Of a stretch of 5,190 nt of DNA, positions 1-5,114 are shown piece by piece; the first letter of the stretch is position 1; every line of letters starts with the position of its first letter. A program made the translations under genes and the position numbers. The stretch is from assembly GCA_959018215.1 (NCBI GenBank), contig CAUEKL010000173.1, positions 1 to 5,190 of the forward strand. The letters run 5' to 3'. The notes beneath the pieces were generated by a model. It was not told where the DNA came from and made no database searches. It saw nothing but the letters and a program-made list of their open reading frames with translations. This DNA comes from an uncultured Gemmiger sp. Lineage in GTDB: Bacteria > Bacillota > Clostridia > Oscillospirales > Ruminococcaceae.

Positions 1-1
1 G

Positions 2-10
2 TGGTATACT
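2..10 (+). promoter_or_regulatory. extended -10 promoter element upstream of the MATE gene
   Basis: TGGTATACT reads as an extended -10 (TG, one base, then TATACT, one mismatch from TATAAT). Transcription would begin around base 16-18, giving a short leader of about 27 bases before the ATG at 44 with the ribosome site in between. The -35 region would lie outside the window, so only half the promoter can be judged. Extended -10 promoters tolerate a weak -35. Confidence 0.5.
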
Positions 11-43
11 GATGGGACGGTATTGAGGAAAAGAGGATGTTTC

Positions 44-1399
44 ATGGAAAAAGAACGATTGTTTACCAACCGGCAGCTGCTGCGGCTGCTGTGGCCCCTG
101 GTCATTGAGCAGGCTCTGGCCATCCTGGTGGGCATGTCGGATACGGTCATGGTCTCCAGCGTGGGCGAAGCCGCCATTTCCGGTGTCTCCCTGGTGGATA
201 TGATCAACAACCTGATCATCAACATCTTTGCGGCCCTGGCCACCGGCGGCGCCGTGGTCACCAGCCAGTTCCTGGGCGCCCGCAAACCGGAGGAAGCCTC
301 CCGCAGCGCCGGACAGCTGGTCACCCTCAGCGCACTGCTGGGCGTGGCGGTGGCGGCCTTCTGCCTGCTGCTCCGGGCGCCCATGCTGCGGCTGTTCTTC
401 GGCAGCATCGACGACAGCGTCATGCACGAAGCCCTCATCTATTTCACCATCACCGGCCTGTCCTATCCCTTCCTGGCTTTGTACAACGCCGGCGCGGCCA
501 TCTTCCGCTCCACCGGCAACAGCGCCGTCTCCATGAAGGTCAGCGTCTTCATGAACCTGATCAACATTGCGGGCAACGCCCTGTGCGTCTATGTGCTCAA
601 GATGGGCACGGCGGGCGTGGCGGTGCCCACCCTGGTCTCCCGTGCCCTGGGTGCGGTGATCATCCTGTATCTGGCCGCCGCCCACCACGACAACCCTGCC
701 CGGGTCACCTGGGAGGGCGTGCGCCACCTGCAGCCTGCCATGGCCCGCAACATCCTGTACATCGGCATCCCTTCGGCCATGGAAAACAGCCTTTTCCAGC
801 TGGGCCGGGTGCTGGTGGTCAGCATGATCAGCATCTTCGGCACGGTGCATATTTCGGCCAACGCCGTGGCCAACAACCTGGACAGCATCGGCTGCATTGT
901 GGGGCAGGCCATGGGCCTGGCCATGATCACGGTGGTGGGCCGGTGCGTGGGCGCCGGGGACCTGAACCAGGCCGGTTACTTTACCAGAAAACTCATGCTG
1001 TGGGACTACCTCGCCCAGGGTGCCACCAACGCCCTGGTGCTGATCTTCCTGCCCCAGCTGCTCAACCTGTACACCCTTTCCGCCGAAACCTGGCAACTGG
1101 CCTGGCTGCTGGTCATGATCCATGCGGGCAGCGGTATCTTGCTGTGGCCGGCGGGCTTTGTTCTGCCCAACGCCCTGCGCGCCGCCAACGACGTGAAGTT
1201 CACCATGATCACTTCCATCCTGTCCATGATGATCTGGCGCCTGGGCTTCTCCTATGTGCTGTGTGTGCAGATGGGCATGGGCGCCGTGGGCGTCTGGATC
1301 GCCATGGTGGTGGACTGGGTCTGCCGTGTGACCTGCTTTGTGGCCCGGTTTGTCTCCGGTGCCTGGAAAAAGCGGTGCACCCCGGTCAAGACTGCCTGA
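44..1399 (+). CDS. MATE family efflux transporter
   Basis: Cytoplasmic-membrane antiporter of the multidrug and toxic compound extrusion family, which exports cationic drugs or metabolites in exchange for Na+ or H+; the substrate cannot be told from sequence. The 451-residue protein has the usual family length and about 12 hydrophobic segments in two homologous halves. The first half opens with WPLVIEQ and a later Asp (P18, E22, D33); the second opens with GIPSAMEN (G241, P243, E247). Each half has the family's conserved loop: RSTGNSAVSM near 155-164 and LRAANDVKFTM near 378-388. The start is placed at ATG 44 because AGAGGA at 32-37 sits six bases upstream. An in-frame TTG at 23 would add seven residues (MRKRGCF) but would start only a few bases past the predicted transcription start. 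The exonuclease III gene follows after 32 bases with no terminator between. The subfamily (DinF-like versus NorM-like) is unresolved. Confidence 0.93.
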   Translation: MEKERLFTNRQLLRLLWPLVIEQALAILVGMSDTVMVSSVGEAAISGVSLVDMINNLIINIFAALATGGAVVTSQFLGARKPEEASRSAGQLVTLSALLGVAVAAFCLLLRAPMLRLFFGSIDDSVMHEALIYFTITGLSYPFLALYNAGAAIFRSTGNSAVSMKVSVFMNLINIAGNALCVYVLKMGTAGVAVPTLVSRALGAVIILYLAAAHHDNPARVTWEGVRHLQPAMARNILYIGIPSAMENSLFQLGRVLVVSMISIFGTVHISANAVANNLDSIGCIVGQAMGLAMITVVGRCVGAGDLNQAGYFTRKLMLWDYLAQGATNALVLIFLPQLLNLYTLSAETWQLAWLLVMIHAGSGILLWPAGFVLPNALRAANDVKFTMITSILSMMIWRLGFSYVLCVQMGMGAVGVWIAMVVDWVCRVTCFVARFVSGAWKKRCTPVKTA

Positions 1400-1431
1400 A
1401 CCGCCTACAACCACTTTGAAAGGACACAACT

Positions 1432-2190
1432 ATGAAGAGATTCATCAGCTGGAATGTCAACGGCCTGCGGGCCTGCCTGAAAAAAGGCTTTGCGGATTCC
1501 TTTGCCGCCTTTGACGCCGACGCCGTCTGCCTGCAGGAGACCAAGATGCAGCCCGGCCAGGCCGACTTTGAGTCCGAAGGCTACACCGAATACATCAACA
1601 GCGCCGAGAAGAAGGGCTACTCCGGTACCCTGATCTATACCCGGCTGCAGCCCCTCAACGCCTGGAACGGCATCGGGGTGGAGGCCCACAGCCATGAGGG
1701 CCGGGCCATCACCCTGGAGTTTGAGAACTTTTATCTGGTCAACCTGTATGTGCCCAACGCCCAGAACGAGCTGGCCCGCATCGACTACCGCATGGAGTGG
1801 GAGGACGACCTGCGCGCTTACCTGCTGGACCTGGACGCCAAAAAGCCGGTGATCGTCTGCGGGGACCTGAACGTGGCCCACCAGGAGATCGACCTGAAGA
1901 ATCCCGGTCCCAACCGGGGGGCGGCGGGCTTCTCCGACCAGGAGCGGGGCAAGATGACCGAGCTGCTGGCCGCCGGCTTTACCGACAGTTTCCGCTATCT
2001 GCACCCCGATGTGACCGGGGCCTACAGCTGGTGGAGCATGCGCTTCCGCGCCCGGGAACGGAACGCGGGATGGCGGATCGACTATTTCCTGGTCTCCAAC
2101 CGCATTGCGGACAAGATCAAGGTGGCCGACATCCTGCCCGACGTGATGGGCAGTGACCATTGCCCGGTCCGCCTGGAGATCGATCTGTAA
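1432..2190 (+). CDS. xth: exodeoxyribonuclease III (AP endonuclease, ExoIII/Xth family)
   Basis: Base-excision-repair enzyme that cuts the DNA backbone 5' of abasic sites and removes 3' blocking groups, with 3'-to-5' exonuclease activity on duplex DNA; Mg2+-dependent and cytoplasmic. The 252-residue protein has normal family length and a complete endonuclease/exonuclease/phosphatase fold signature. WNVNGLRA gives N8 and N10, LQETK gives the metal-binding E36, YVPN gives Y106, GDLN gives D145 and N147, RIDYFL gives D217, and the C-terminal SDHCP gives the catalytic pair D242/H243. These match the known active-site set of E. coli Xth and human APE1, so the enzyme should be active. AAAGGA at 1419-1424 lies seven bases before the ATG. 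The gene sits 32 bases after the MATE gene and ends directly at an intrinsic terminator, so the two probably share a transcript. Bacillus orthologues are called exoA. Confidence 0.97.
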   Translation: MKRFISWNVNGLRACLKKGFADSFAAFDADAVCLQETKMQPGQADFESEGYTEYINSAEKKGYSGTLIYTRLQPLNAWNGIGVEAHSHEGRAITLEFENFYLVNLYVPNAQNELARIDYRMEWEDDLRAYLLDLDAKKPVIVCGDLNVAHQEIDLKNPGPNRGAAGFSDQERGKMTELLAAGFTDSFRYLHPDVTGAYSWWSMRFRARERNAGWRIDYFLVSNRIADKIKVADILPDVMGSDHCPVRLEIDL

Positions 2191-2207
2191 AAAAATCACT
2201 TTTTTCA

Positions 2208-2238
2208 GGACCCGCTGCAAAATGCCGCGGGTCTTTTT
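2208..2238 (+). terminator. intrinsic terminator after the exonuclease III gene
   Basis: GACCCGC (2209-2215) pairs with GCGGGTC (2227-2233), extended inward past one T/C mismatch by GCA/TGC (2217-2219 with 2223-2225) around an AAA loop. Five T residues follow (2234-2238). Just upstream, a run of A's (2190-2195) can pair with six T's (2200-2205) around TCAC, which would add a weak second hairpin starting at the stop codon. It separates the MATE/exonuclease unit from the sigma-factor unit. Confidence 0.9.
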
Positions 2239-2245
2239 CGTAGTA

Positions 2246-2251
2246 TAGAAT
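2246..2251 (+). promoter_or_regulatory. possible -10 element of the sigma-factor operon
   Basis: TAGAAT is one base from TATAAT, inside the AT-rich stretch TAGTATAGAATAG that separates the terminator from the ribosome site. A promoter is expected here because the upstream unit is terminated. The matching -35 position (around 2223-2228) lies inside the terminator hairpin and reads TGCCGC, a poor match, so a classical promoter would be weak. The overlapping hexamers TAGTAT (2241) and TATAGA (2244) are alternatives. Confidence 0.3.
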
Positions 2252-2252
2252 A

Positions 2253-2262
2253 GAAACGTTTC
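2253..2262 (+). promoter_or_regulatory. perfect 10-bp palindrome, possible operator
   Basis: GAAACGTTTC is a perfect inverted repeat between the candidate -10 and the ribosome site of the sigma-factor gene, close to where transcription would begin. The central AACGTT with flanking symmetry resembles the core of many LacI/GalR-family operators, so a repressor could bind here. The resemblance is only to the core and no regulator gene is visible in the window. Confidence 0.3.
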
Positions 2263-2266
2263 GAGC

Positions 2267-2276
2267 AAGGAGGTGA
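2267..2276 (+). promoter_or_regulatory. very strong but distant ribosome binding site for the sigma-factor gene
   Basis: AAGGAGGTGA is a 10-base perfect complement to the 16S rRNA 3' end, but it ends 13 bases before the ATG at 2290, farther than the usual 5-9. No in-frame ATG, GTG or TTG lies between the in-frame TAG at 2251 and 2290, so the start cannot be moved upstream. The nearer GAGGGG (2275-2280) could serve as a weaker aligned site. Confidence 0.7.
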
Positions 2277-2289
2277 GGGGCACGGCATC

Positions 2290-2829
2290 ATGAACAACCA
2301 GGATTTTTCCGGGCTGATGCGGCAGTATCAGAAACTGGTCTACACCGTCTGCCTGCAGTTTGTCCGCGACCCTCACACCGCCGAAGACCTCACCCAGGAC
2401 ACCTTCCTCTCCGCCTACACCAGCATCGACCGGTGTGACCCGGCTTACTATAAACAATGGCTGGTGCGTGTGGCGGCCAACAAATGCAAGGACCACCTGA
2501 AAAGTGCCTGGGCGCGCAAGGTGGAGGCCCAGGACCACGAAAGCCTGCCCGAACCCAGGGGCACGCCCCCGGCGGGCAGTGCCCTGGCCGCCGCCGACCC
2601 GGACCCCCAGGACCTGTTTTTGCAAAAGAGCAACGCCGAGGAACTGGATGAGATGGTCCGCACCCTGCGGGAACCCTACGGCAGGGTTGCCACCCTGTAT
2701 TTTCTGGAAGAACGGCCAGTGGCGGATATCGCCCGGCTGTTGGGGCGGCCCCCCGCCACGGTACAGAACCAGCTGTTCCGGGCAAAAGCCATCCTGCGCA
2801 AGCAGATCACCGAAAGGAGGCAGGAGTAA
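2290..2829 (+). CDS. ECF-type sigma-70 family RNA polymerase sigma factor
   Basis: Alternative sigma factor that directs RNA polymerase to a dedicated promoter set; cytoplasmic, and expected to be held by the anti-sigma factor encoded next. The 179-residue protein has the two-domain ECF layout. Region 2 spans about residues 5-72, with AEDLTQDTFL (31-40) as the core-binding helix and YYKQWLVRVAANKCKDHLK (53-71) as the -10 recognition part. Region 4 spans about 116-172 with the helix-turn-helix PVADIARLLGRPPATVQNQLFRAK. Regions 1 and 3 are absent, as in ECF factors. The linker (about 73-115) is long and rich in Pro, Ala and Asp. The stop is followed after one base by the anti-sigma start, and that gene's ribosome site lies within this coding sequence, which points to coupled translation. 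The match is to SigW/SigE-like ECF factors in general; I cannot name the exact ECF group. Confidence 0.94.
   Translation: MNNQDFSGLMRQYQKLVYTVCLQFVRDPHTAEDLTQDTFLSAYTSIDRCDPAYYKQWLVRVAANKCKDHLKSAWARKVEAQDHESLPEPRGTPPAGSALAAADPDPQDLFLQKSNAEELDEMVRTLREPYGRVATLYFLEERPVADIARLLGRPPATVQNQLFRAKAILRKQITERRQE
2813..2820 (+). promoter_or_regulatory. ribosome binding site of the anti-sigma gene inside the sigma gene
   Basis: AAAGGAGG lies within the last codons of the sigma-factor gene, ten bases before the ATG at 2831; a second weaker site CAGGAG (2821-2826) sits four bases before it. The sigma stop TAA (2827-2829) is separated from this ATG by one base, so terminating ribosomes can re-initiate. This supports the chosen start and balanced output of sigma and anti-sigma. 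Confidence 0.75.
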
Positions 2830-2830
2830 C

Positions 2831-3373
2831 ATGACCGAGAGCATGGCCCCTTATTTTGACAACAACAACCTGTTTGATACCGCCGGCTGCCTGACCCAGA
2901 GTGGTCTGGAAGCTTTGCGGGAGGATCGCCTGGACGATCTGGGCCGGCTGGAGGCCGCCGAACACCTGACCTTCTGTGACCGGTGCCTGGCCCGGTATAC
3001 CGCTCTGCTGGAAAGCATCCAGCTTTCGGCCCCCATGCGGGACCTGATCCCCCAGGTGCAGGCCCTCATGCGGATGCGTACCTTCCGGGTGATGACCAAC
3101 CGGTATGTGTCGGTGGCGGCCGCCATCGTGCTGGCTCTGGCCCTGTGGCGGTTCGGCCTGTTCGGCGCCGCCCCGGCCACCGCGCCTGAAGAGATGGAGC
3201 AGGCCCGGCCGAAAGCCAGCATCAGTCACATGCTGGGCGACGCCATCAACGGTGCCAGCGAAGGGCTGCAGAATGTGCTGGGCAGCATTCAGGACACCGC
3301 CCTCAGCGGCTGGGCGCAGCTTTCCGACAATAACCGGCAAAATCACGGCCAAGTGGCCGCCACTGGAGAGTGA
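2831..3373 (+). CDS. membrane-anchored zinc-binding anti-sigma factor (ZAS / zf-HC2 type)
   Basis: Predicted partner that sequesters the adjacent ECF sigma factor at the membrane. The 180-residue protein begins with a cytoplasmic domain holding H45-x3-C49-x2-C52, the signature of zinc-containing anti-sigma domains. C20 lies 25 residues upstream of H45, about where such domains place their fourth ligand, and the segment from C20 to C52 fits the zf-HC2 pattern. One membrane helix follows (about 91-112). The remaining 68 residues should face outward: a Pro/Ala/Glu stretch, then a likely amphipathic helix (about 130-165) with hydrophobic residues every three to four positions. This topology fits anti-sigma factors released by regulated membrane proteolysis, but no protease gene is visible here and the release mechanism is inference. 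The stop TGA overlaps a GTG (3370) that could begin the next gene, though ATG 3379 is the better start there. Confidence 0.86.
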   Translation: MTESMAPYFDNNNLFDTAGCLTQSGLEALREDRLDDLGRLEAAEHLTFCDRCLARYTALLESIQLSAPMRDLIPQVQALMRMRTFRVMTNRYVSVAAAIVLALALWRFGLFGAAPATAPEEMEQARPKASISHMLGDAINGASEGLQNVLGSIQDTALSGWAQLSDNNRQNHGQVAATGE

Positions 3374-3378
3374 AGAAC

Positions 3379-3945
3379 ATGAAAAAGAACGCTTTTCTGA
3401 CCTTTATCTTTGCCTGCATCCCGGGTGCCGGGCAGATGTACTACGGCTATATGCGCCGCGGCCTGTCCCTCATCACCCTGTTCTGCCTGGCTTCCGGCAT
3501 CGGGGTCATCATCCCGCCGGTGCTGCTGGCCGCCCCCATCATCTGGATGTATGCCTTCTTTGACACCTACGACCTGATCCGGTATCTGGTGTCCGGCAGT
3601 CCCAAACCGGATGATTTCATCTGGGGGGACCGCATCGACCTGGGCCGGTTCAAGGCATTCACCCCCCGGGGCAACCGGATCATCGGCTGGGTGCTGGTGG
3701 CCTGCGGTGTGTGGGTGCTCTTCGACAACTGGATCGCCCCCATGCTGTATGACCTGTTGGACAGCATGGGCCTGGCCTACCTGTACTACAATTTCATCGG
3801 CCAGCTGCCTACCATCATCGTGGCCGGCCTGCTGATCTACTTCGGCATCCGGCTGCTGGGCCGCACGGCGCCTTCCCGGAACGACGCCAACGCCATGCCG
3901 CCCTATCCCGGGGAGCATCACGACGATCCCGAACAGCCGCTGTAA
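3379..3945 (+). CDS. multi-pass membrane protein with TM2-like N-terminus and LiaI/LiaF-like C-terminal helices
   Basis: Function unknown; a 188-residue integral membrane protein. Residues 1-66 hold hydrophobic segments around the motif PGAGQMYYGYMRRG (15-28), recalling TM2-like proteins with a G-x-G...YYG turn. A soluble loop (about 72-98) follows. Two further helices (about 100-118 and 141-160), in the pattern G-W-x-L-x-x-x-G-V-x-x-L-F-D-N then P-x-x-x-x-G-L-L-I, resemble the LiaI/LiaF-like transmembrane region seen in envelope-stress proteins. The tail (161-188) is hydrophilic and rich in Pro, His and Asp. ATG 3379 is preferred because GGAG at 3365-3368 is ten bases upstream; the alternative GTG at 3370, overlapping the anti-sigma stop, has the GGAG only one base away. 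Its place directly after sigma and anti-sigma suggests a role in sensing or responding to envelope conditions (inference). Confidence 0.85.
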   Translation: MKKNAFLTFIFACIPGAGQMYYGYMRRGLSLITLFCLASGIGVIIPPVLLAAPIIWMYAFFDTYDLIRYLVSGSPKPDDFIWGDRIDLGRFKAFTPRGNRIIGWVLVACGVWVLFDNWIAPMLYDLLDSMGLAYLYYNFIGQLPTIIVAGLLIYFGIRLLGRTAPSRNDANAMPPYPGEHHDDPEQPL

Positions 3946-3964
3946 CCGTTCCGGCATTCCCAAC

Positions 3965-3984
3965 AGGGAGAGTTCTGTCTCCCT
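3965..3984 (+). other. intergenic hairpin between the two membrane-protein genes
   Basis: AGGGAGA (3965-3971) and TCTCCCT (3978-3984) form a perfect 7-bp stem with a six-base loop (GTTCTG). No T-tract follows on either strand, so it is not a normal terminator. It ends about nine bases before the ribosome site of the next gene. It could protect or process the mRNA, or tune expression of the last gene. TACAAT (3985-3990) right after it resembles a -10 hexamer but has no recognisable -35. Confidence 0.5.
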
Positions 3985-3992
3985 TACAATAC

Positions 3993-3998
3993 GAGGTG
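3993..3998 (+). promoter_or_regulatory. ribosome binding site that leaves two adjacent ATG starts open
   Basis: GAGGTG ends four bases before ATG 4003 and seven bases before the in-frame ATG 4006. Spacing favours the second ATG; the protein differs by only one methionine, so either start gives the same function. Confidence 0.6.
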
Positions 3999-4002
3999 TA
4001 TC

Positions 4003-4959
4003 ATGATGGATGAAAAATTCAACGCGGAAGCCAACCAGACTGCCTGCCAGACCGTTCCCCCGGCGCCCAATCCTGCGCCCCAGCCGCCCAAAAAGGTCCG
4101 GCGGGTGGGAACCTTCACCTTCGGCCTGCTGCTGGTGGCCGCCGGTGTGCTGCTGATCCTGCGGGCGGTGATGCCCACGCTGGACCTGCGGTTCGTGGTC
4201 AGCCTGCTGCCTGTGGCCCTCATCGCCCTGGGCGTGGAGGTGCTGGTGTATGCGGCCCGGCCCAACGTGCAGCTCAAGTATGACGGGGTGAGCATCTTTG
4301 TCTGCATTCTGATCCTCTTCGGGGTAGGGGGCGCCTCGGTGATGCTGCAGCTGTGGAATGAGTACGGCCCCTCCGCCCATGCGGCAGAGATGCGGCTGGG
4401 GGATGAGCTGCAGGCTGACGCCACCGCTACCCTGCGGGCGGTGCCCGGCCTGGGAGACAATATCTATGACGTGAGCGTGGTGCTGGATTTCAACCACGGC
4501 GTCACCGACCCCGCCACCGAGACGGTCCAGCCCGGGGACCGTGCCCAGCTGTATGTTACCGTTTACCAGGACCGGTACGACTCCGCGCTGGCGTTTGCCA
4601 CCATGGCCCGCCAGGTGGTGGATGCCTGTCAGGCGGACGGCCTGCCCTTCAACGAGTACCGCTTTGATACCTATACCTATGAGGTGCCCGACGGCACCGT
4701 GACCTACTCTCTGGACATGGAGACCGCCTGGCAGATCACCGCCGGGGCGGATGCTCTGGCCGAAAGCGTTTACCAGTCCTACTGGTACGACGGAAATGCC
4801 TTCTCCGGTTACGAGGATATGGCCAACTACCAGCAGGAGATGATCCGCCAGGACCTGATTGAGGACTACCAGGAAAAATTCGGGGAATCTCCCACCGAGG
4901 AATGGCTGGAGGAGCAGATGTCCGCCCTGGGCATGGCCACCGCCGAATCCGCTGCCTGA
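4003..4959 (+). CDS. three-helix membrane protein with LiaI/LiaF-like region and large unassigned extracytoplasmic domain
   Basis: Function unknown; 318 residues. The N-terminus (1-35) is hydrophilic and proline-rich (PPAPNPAPQPP around 19-29) with a basic KKVRR just before the membrane, which predicts a cytoplasmic start. Helices at about 36-57 and 62-84 follow the pattern G-x-L-L-x-x-x-G-V-L-L-I-L then L-L-P-V-x-L-I-x-L-G-x-E, typical of LiaI/LiaF-like transmembrane hairpins. A third helix lies at about 97-117. Residues 118-318 then form a soluble, acidic, Tyr-rich domain without cysteines, predicted to lie outside the cell; I recognise no known domain in it. Its end (about 272-308) is strongly charged and likely helical. 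It is the last gene before the terminator at 5009-5050. Shared membrane topology and operon position suggest it acts with the sigma/anti-sigma pair, perhaps as a sensor (inference). Confidence 0.86.
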   Translation: MMDEKFNAEANQTACQTVPPAPNPAPQPPKKVRRVGTFTFGLLLVAAGVLLILRAVMPTLDLRFVVSLLPVALIALGVEVLVYAARPNVQLKYDGVSIFVCILILFGVGGASVMLQLWNEYGPSAHAAEMRLGDELQADATATLRAVPGLGDNIYDVSVVLDFNHGVTDPATETVQPGDRAQLYVTVYQDRYDSALAFATMARQVVDACQADGLPFNEYRFDTYTYEVPDGTVTYSLDMETAWQITAGADALAESVYQSYWYDGNAFSGYEDMANYQQEMIRQDLIEDYQEKFGESPTEEWLEEQMSALGMATAESAA

Positions 4960-5008
4960 AAAAAGAGTGCTTCTGTTTTGATTTTGCCGATTCTTGACAG
5001 GAATTTCA

Positions 5009-5050
5009 CCGTCCGATGGCGTTTTGTGCCGTTGGGCGGCTTGTTTTTTT
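5009..5050 (+). terminator. long-hairpin intrinsic terminator ending the sigma-factor operon
   Basis: Bases 5009-5022 (CCGTCCGATGGCGT) pair continuously with 5026-5039 (GTGCCGTTGGGCGG): 14 pairs, nine Watson-Crick and five G-U, around a TTT loop. CTTG and then seven T's (5044-5050) follow. The many G-U pairs mean the hairpin is much weaker on the opposite strand, so it works mainly in the + direction. The 49 bases between the last stop codon (4959) and the stem hold no gene; they contain an isolated TTGACA (4994-4999) without a matching -10. Confidence 0.88.
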
Positions 5051-5068
5051 GGTGACAAAATGTTACAC

Positions 5069-5095
5069 TTATACAAGGTTTGCAAATTTGTATAA
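5069..5095 (+). promoter_or_regulatory. nested dyad, probable operator upstream of the MFS gene
   Basis: TTATACAA (5069-5076) and TTGTATAA (5088-5095) are perfect 8-bp inverted arms separated by 11 bases. The spacer itself contains a second perfect palindrome, TTTGCAAA (5079-5086), centred within half a base of the outer one. The element covers the best candidate -10 (TATACA, 5070-5075) and stops three bases before the GGGAGG ribosome site (5098-5103). This placement fits a repressor site (for example a GntR- or TetR-like dimer), although the same arms could form an RNA hairpin. The regulator is not in the window. Confidence 0.5.
5070..5075 (+). promoter_or_regulatory. candidate -10 element for the MFS transporter gene
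   Basis: TATACA lies 40 bases before the ATG at 5115, just after the terminator T-tract, in the only AT-rich stretch available. The -35 is poor: TTGGTG (5049-5054) is 15 bases away, while the better-looking GTGACA (5052-5057) is only 12 bases away. A second AT hexamer, TATAAA (5091-5096), is too close to the ribosome site to be useful. A weak, regulated promoter is plausible. Confidence 0.35.
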
Positions 5096-5114
5096 ACGGG
5101 AGGCTTGATTCCCT

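Noticed and set aside
583..1419. A 278-codon + strand frame inside the MATE gene
   Set aside because: Shadow frame with Gly/Arg/Pro/His-rich sequence and no hydrophobic or family pattern; the MATE frame has clear membrane helices and conserved motifs over the same bases.
1400..1431. Possible separate promoter or terminator between the MATE and exonuclease III genes
   Set aside because: The 32-base gap holds only a ribosome binding site; no hairpin with a T-tract and no paired -35/-10 elements are visible.
2504..2830. Upstream extension of the anti-sigma reading frame into the sigma-factor gene
   Set aside because: The frame stays open back to 2504, but the extra part is Pro/Arg/Cys-rich shadow sequence; the ATG at 2831 has a strong ribosome site and begins exactly where zf-HC2-like homology can start.
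1405..2844. A 479-codon open frame on the minus strand opposite the exonuclease III and sigma-factor genes
   Set aside because: It lies antisense to two genes with complete, recognisable motifs and crosses a terminator and promoter region. Its product is a low-complexity Gly/Val/Gln/His-rich sequence with no family motif; long antisense frames are expected in GC-rich DNA.
4994..4999. Perfect TTGACA as a -35 promoter box
   Set aside because: No -10-like hexamer lies 15-19 bases downstream; that stretch is the GC-rich terminator stem, so this is probably a chance match.
3343..5085. A 580-codon open frame on the minus strand opposite the two membrane-protein genes
   Set aside because: The translation is rich in Gly, His and Gln without domain motifs, runs through the terminator hairpin and the dyad region, and is explained by the codon bias of the + strand genes.
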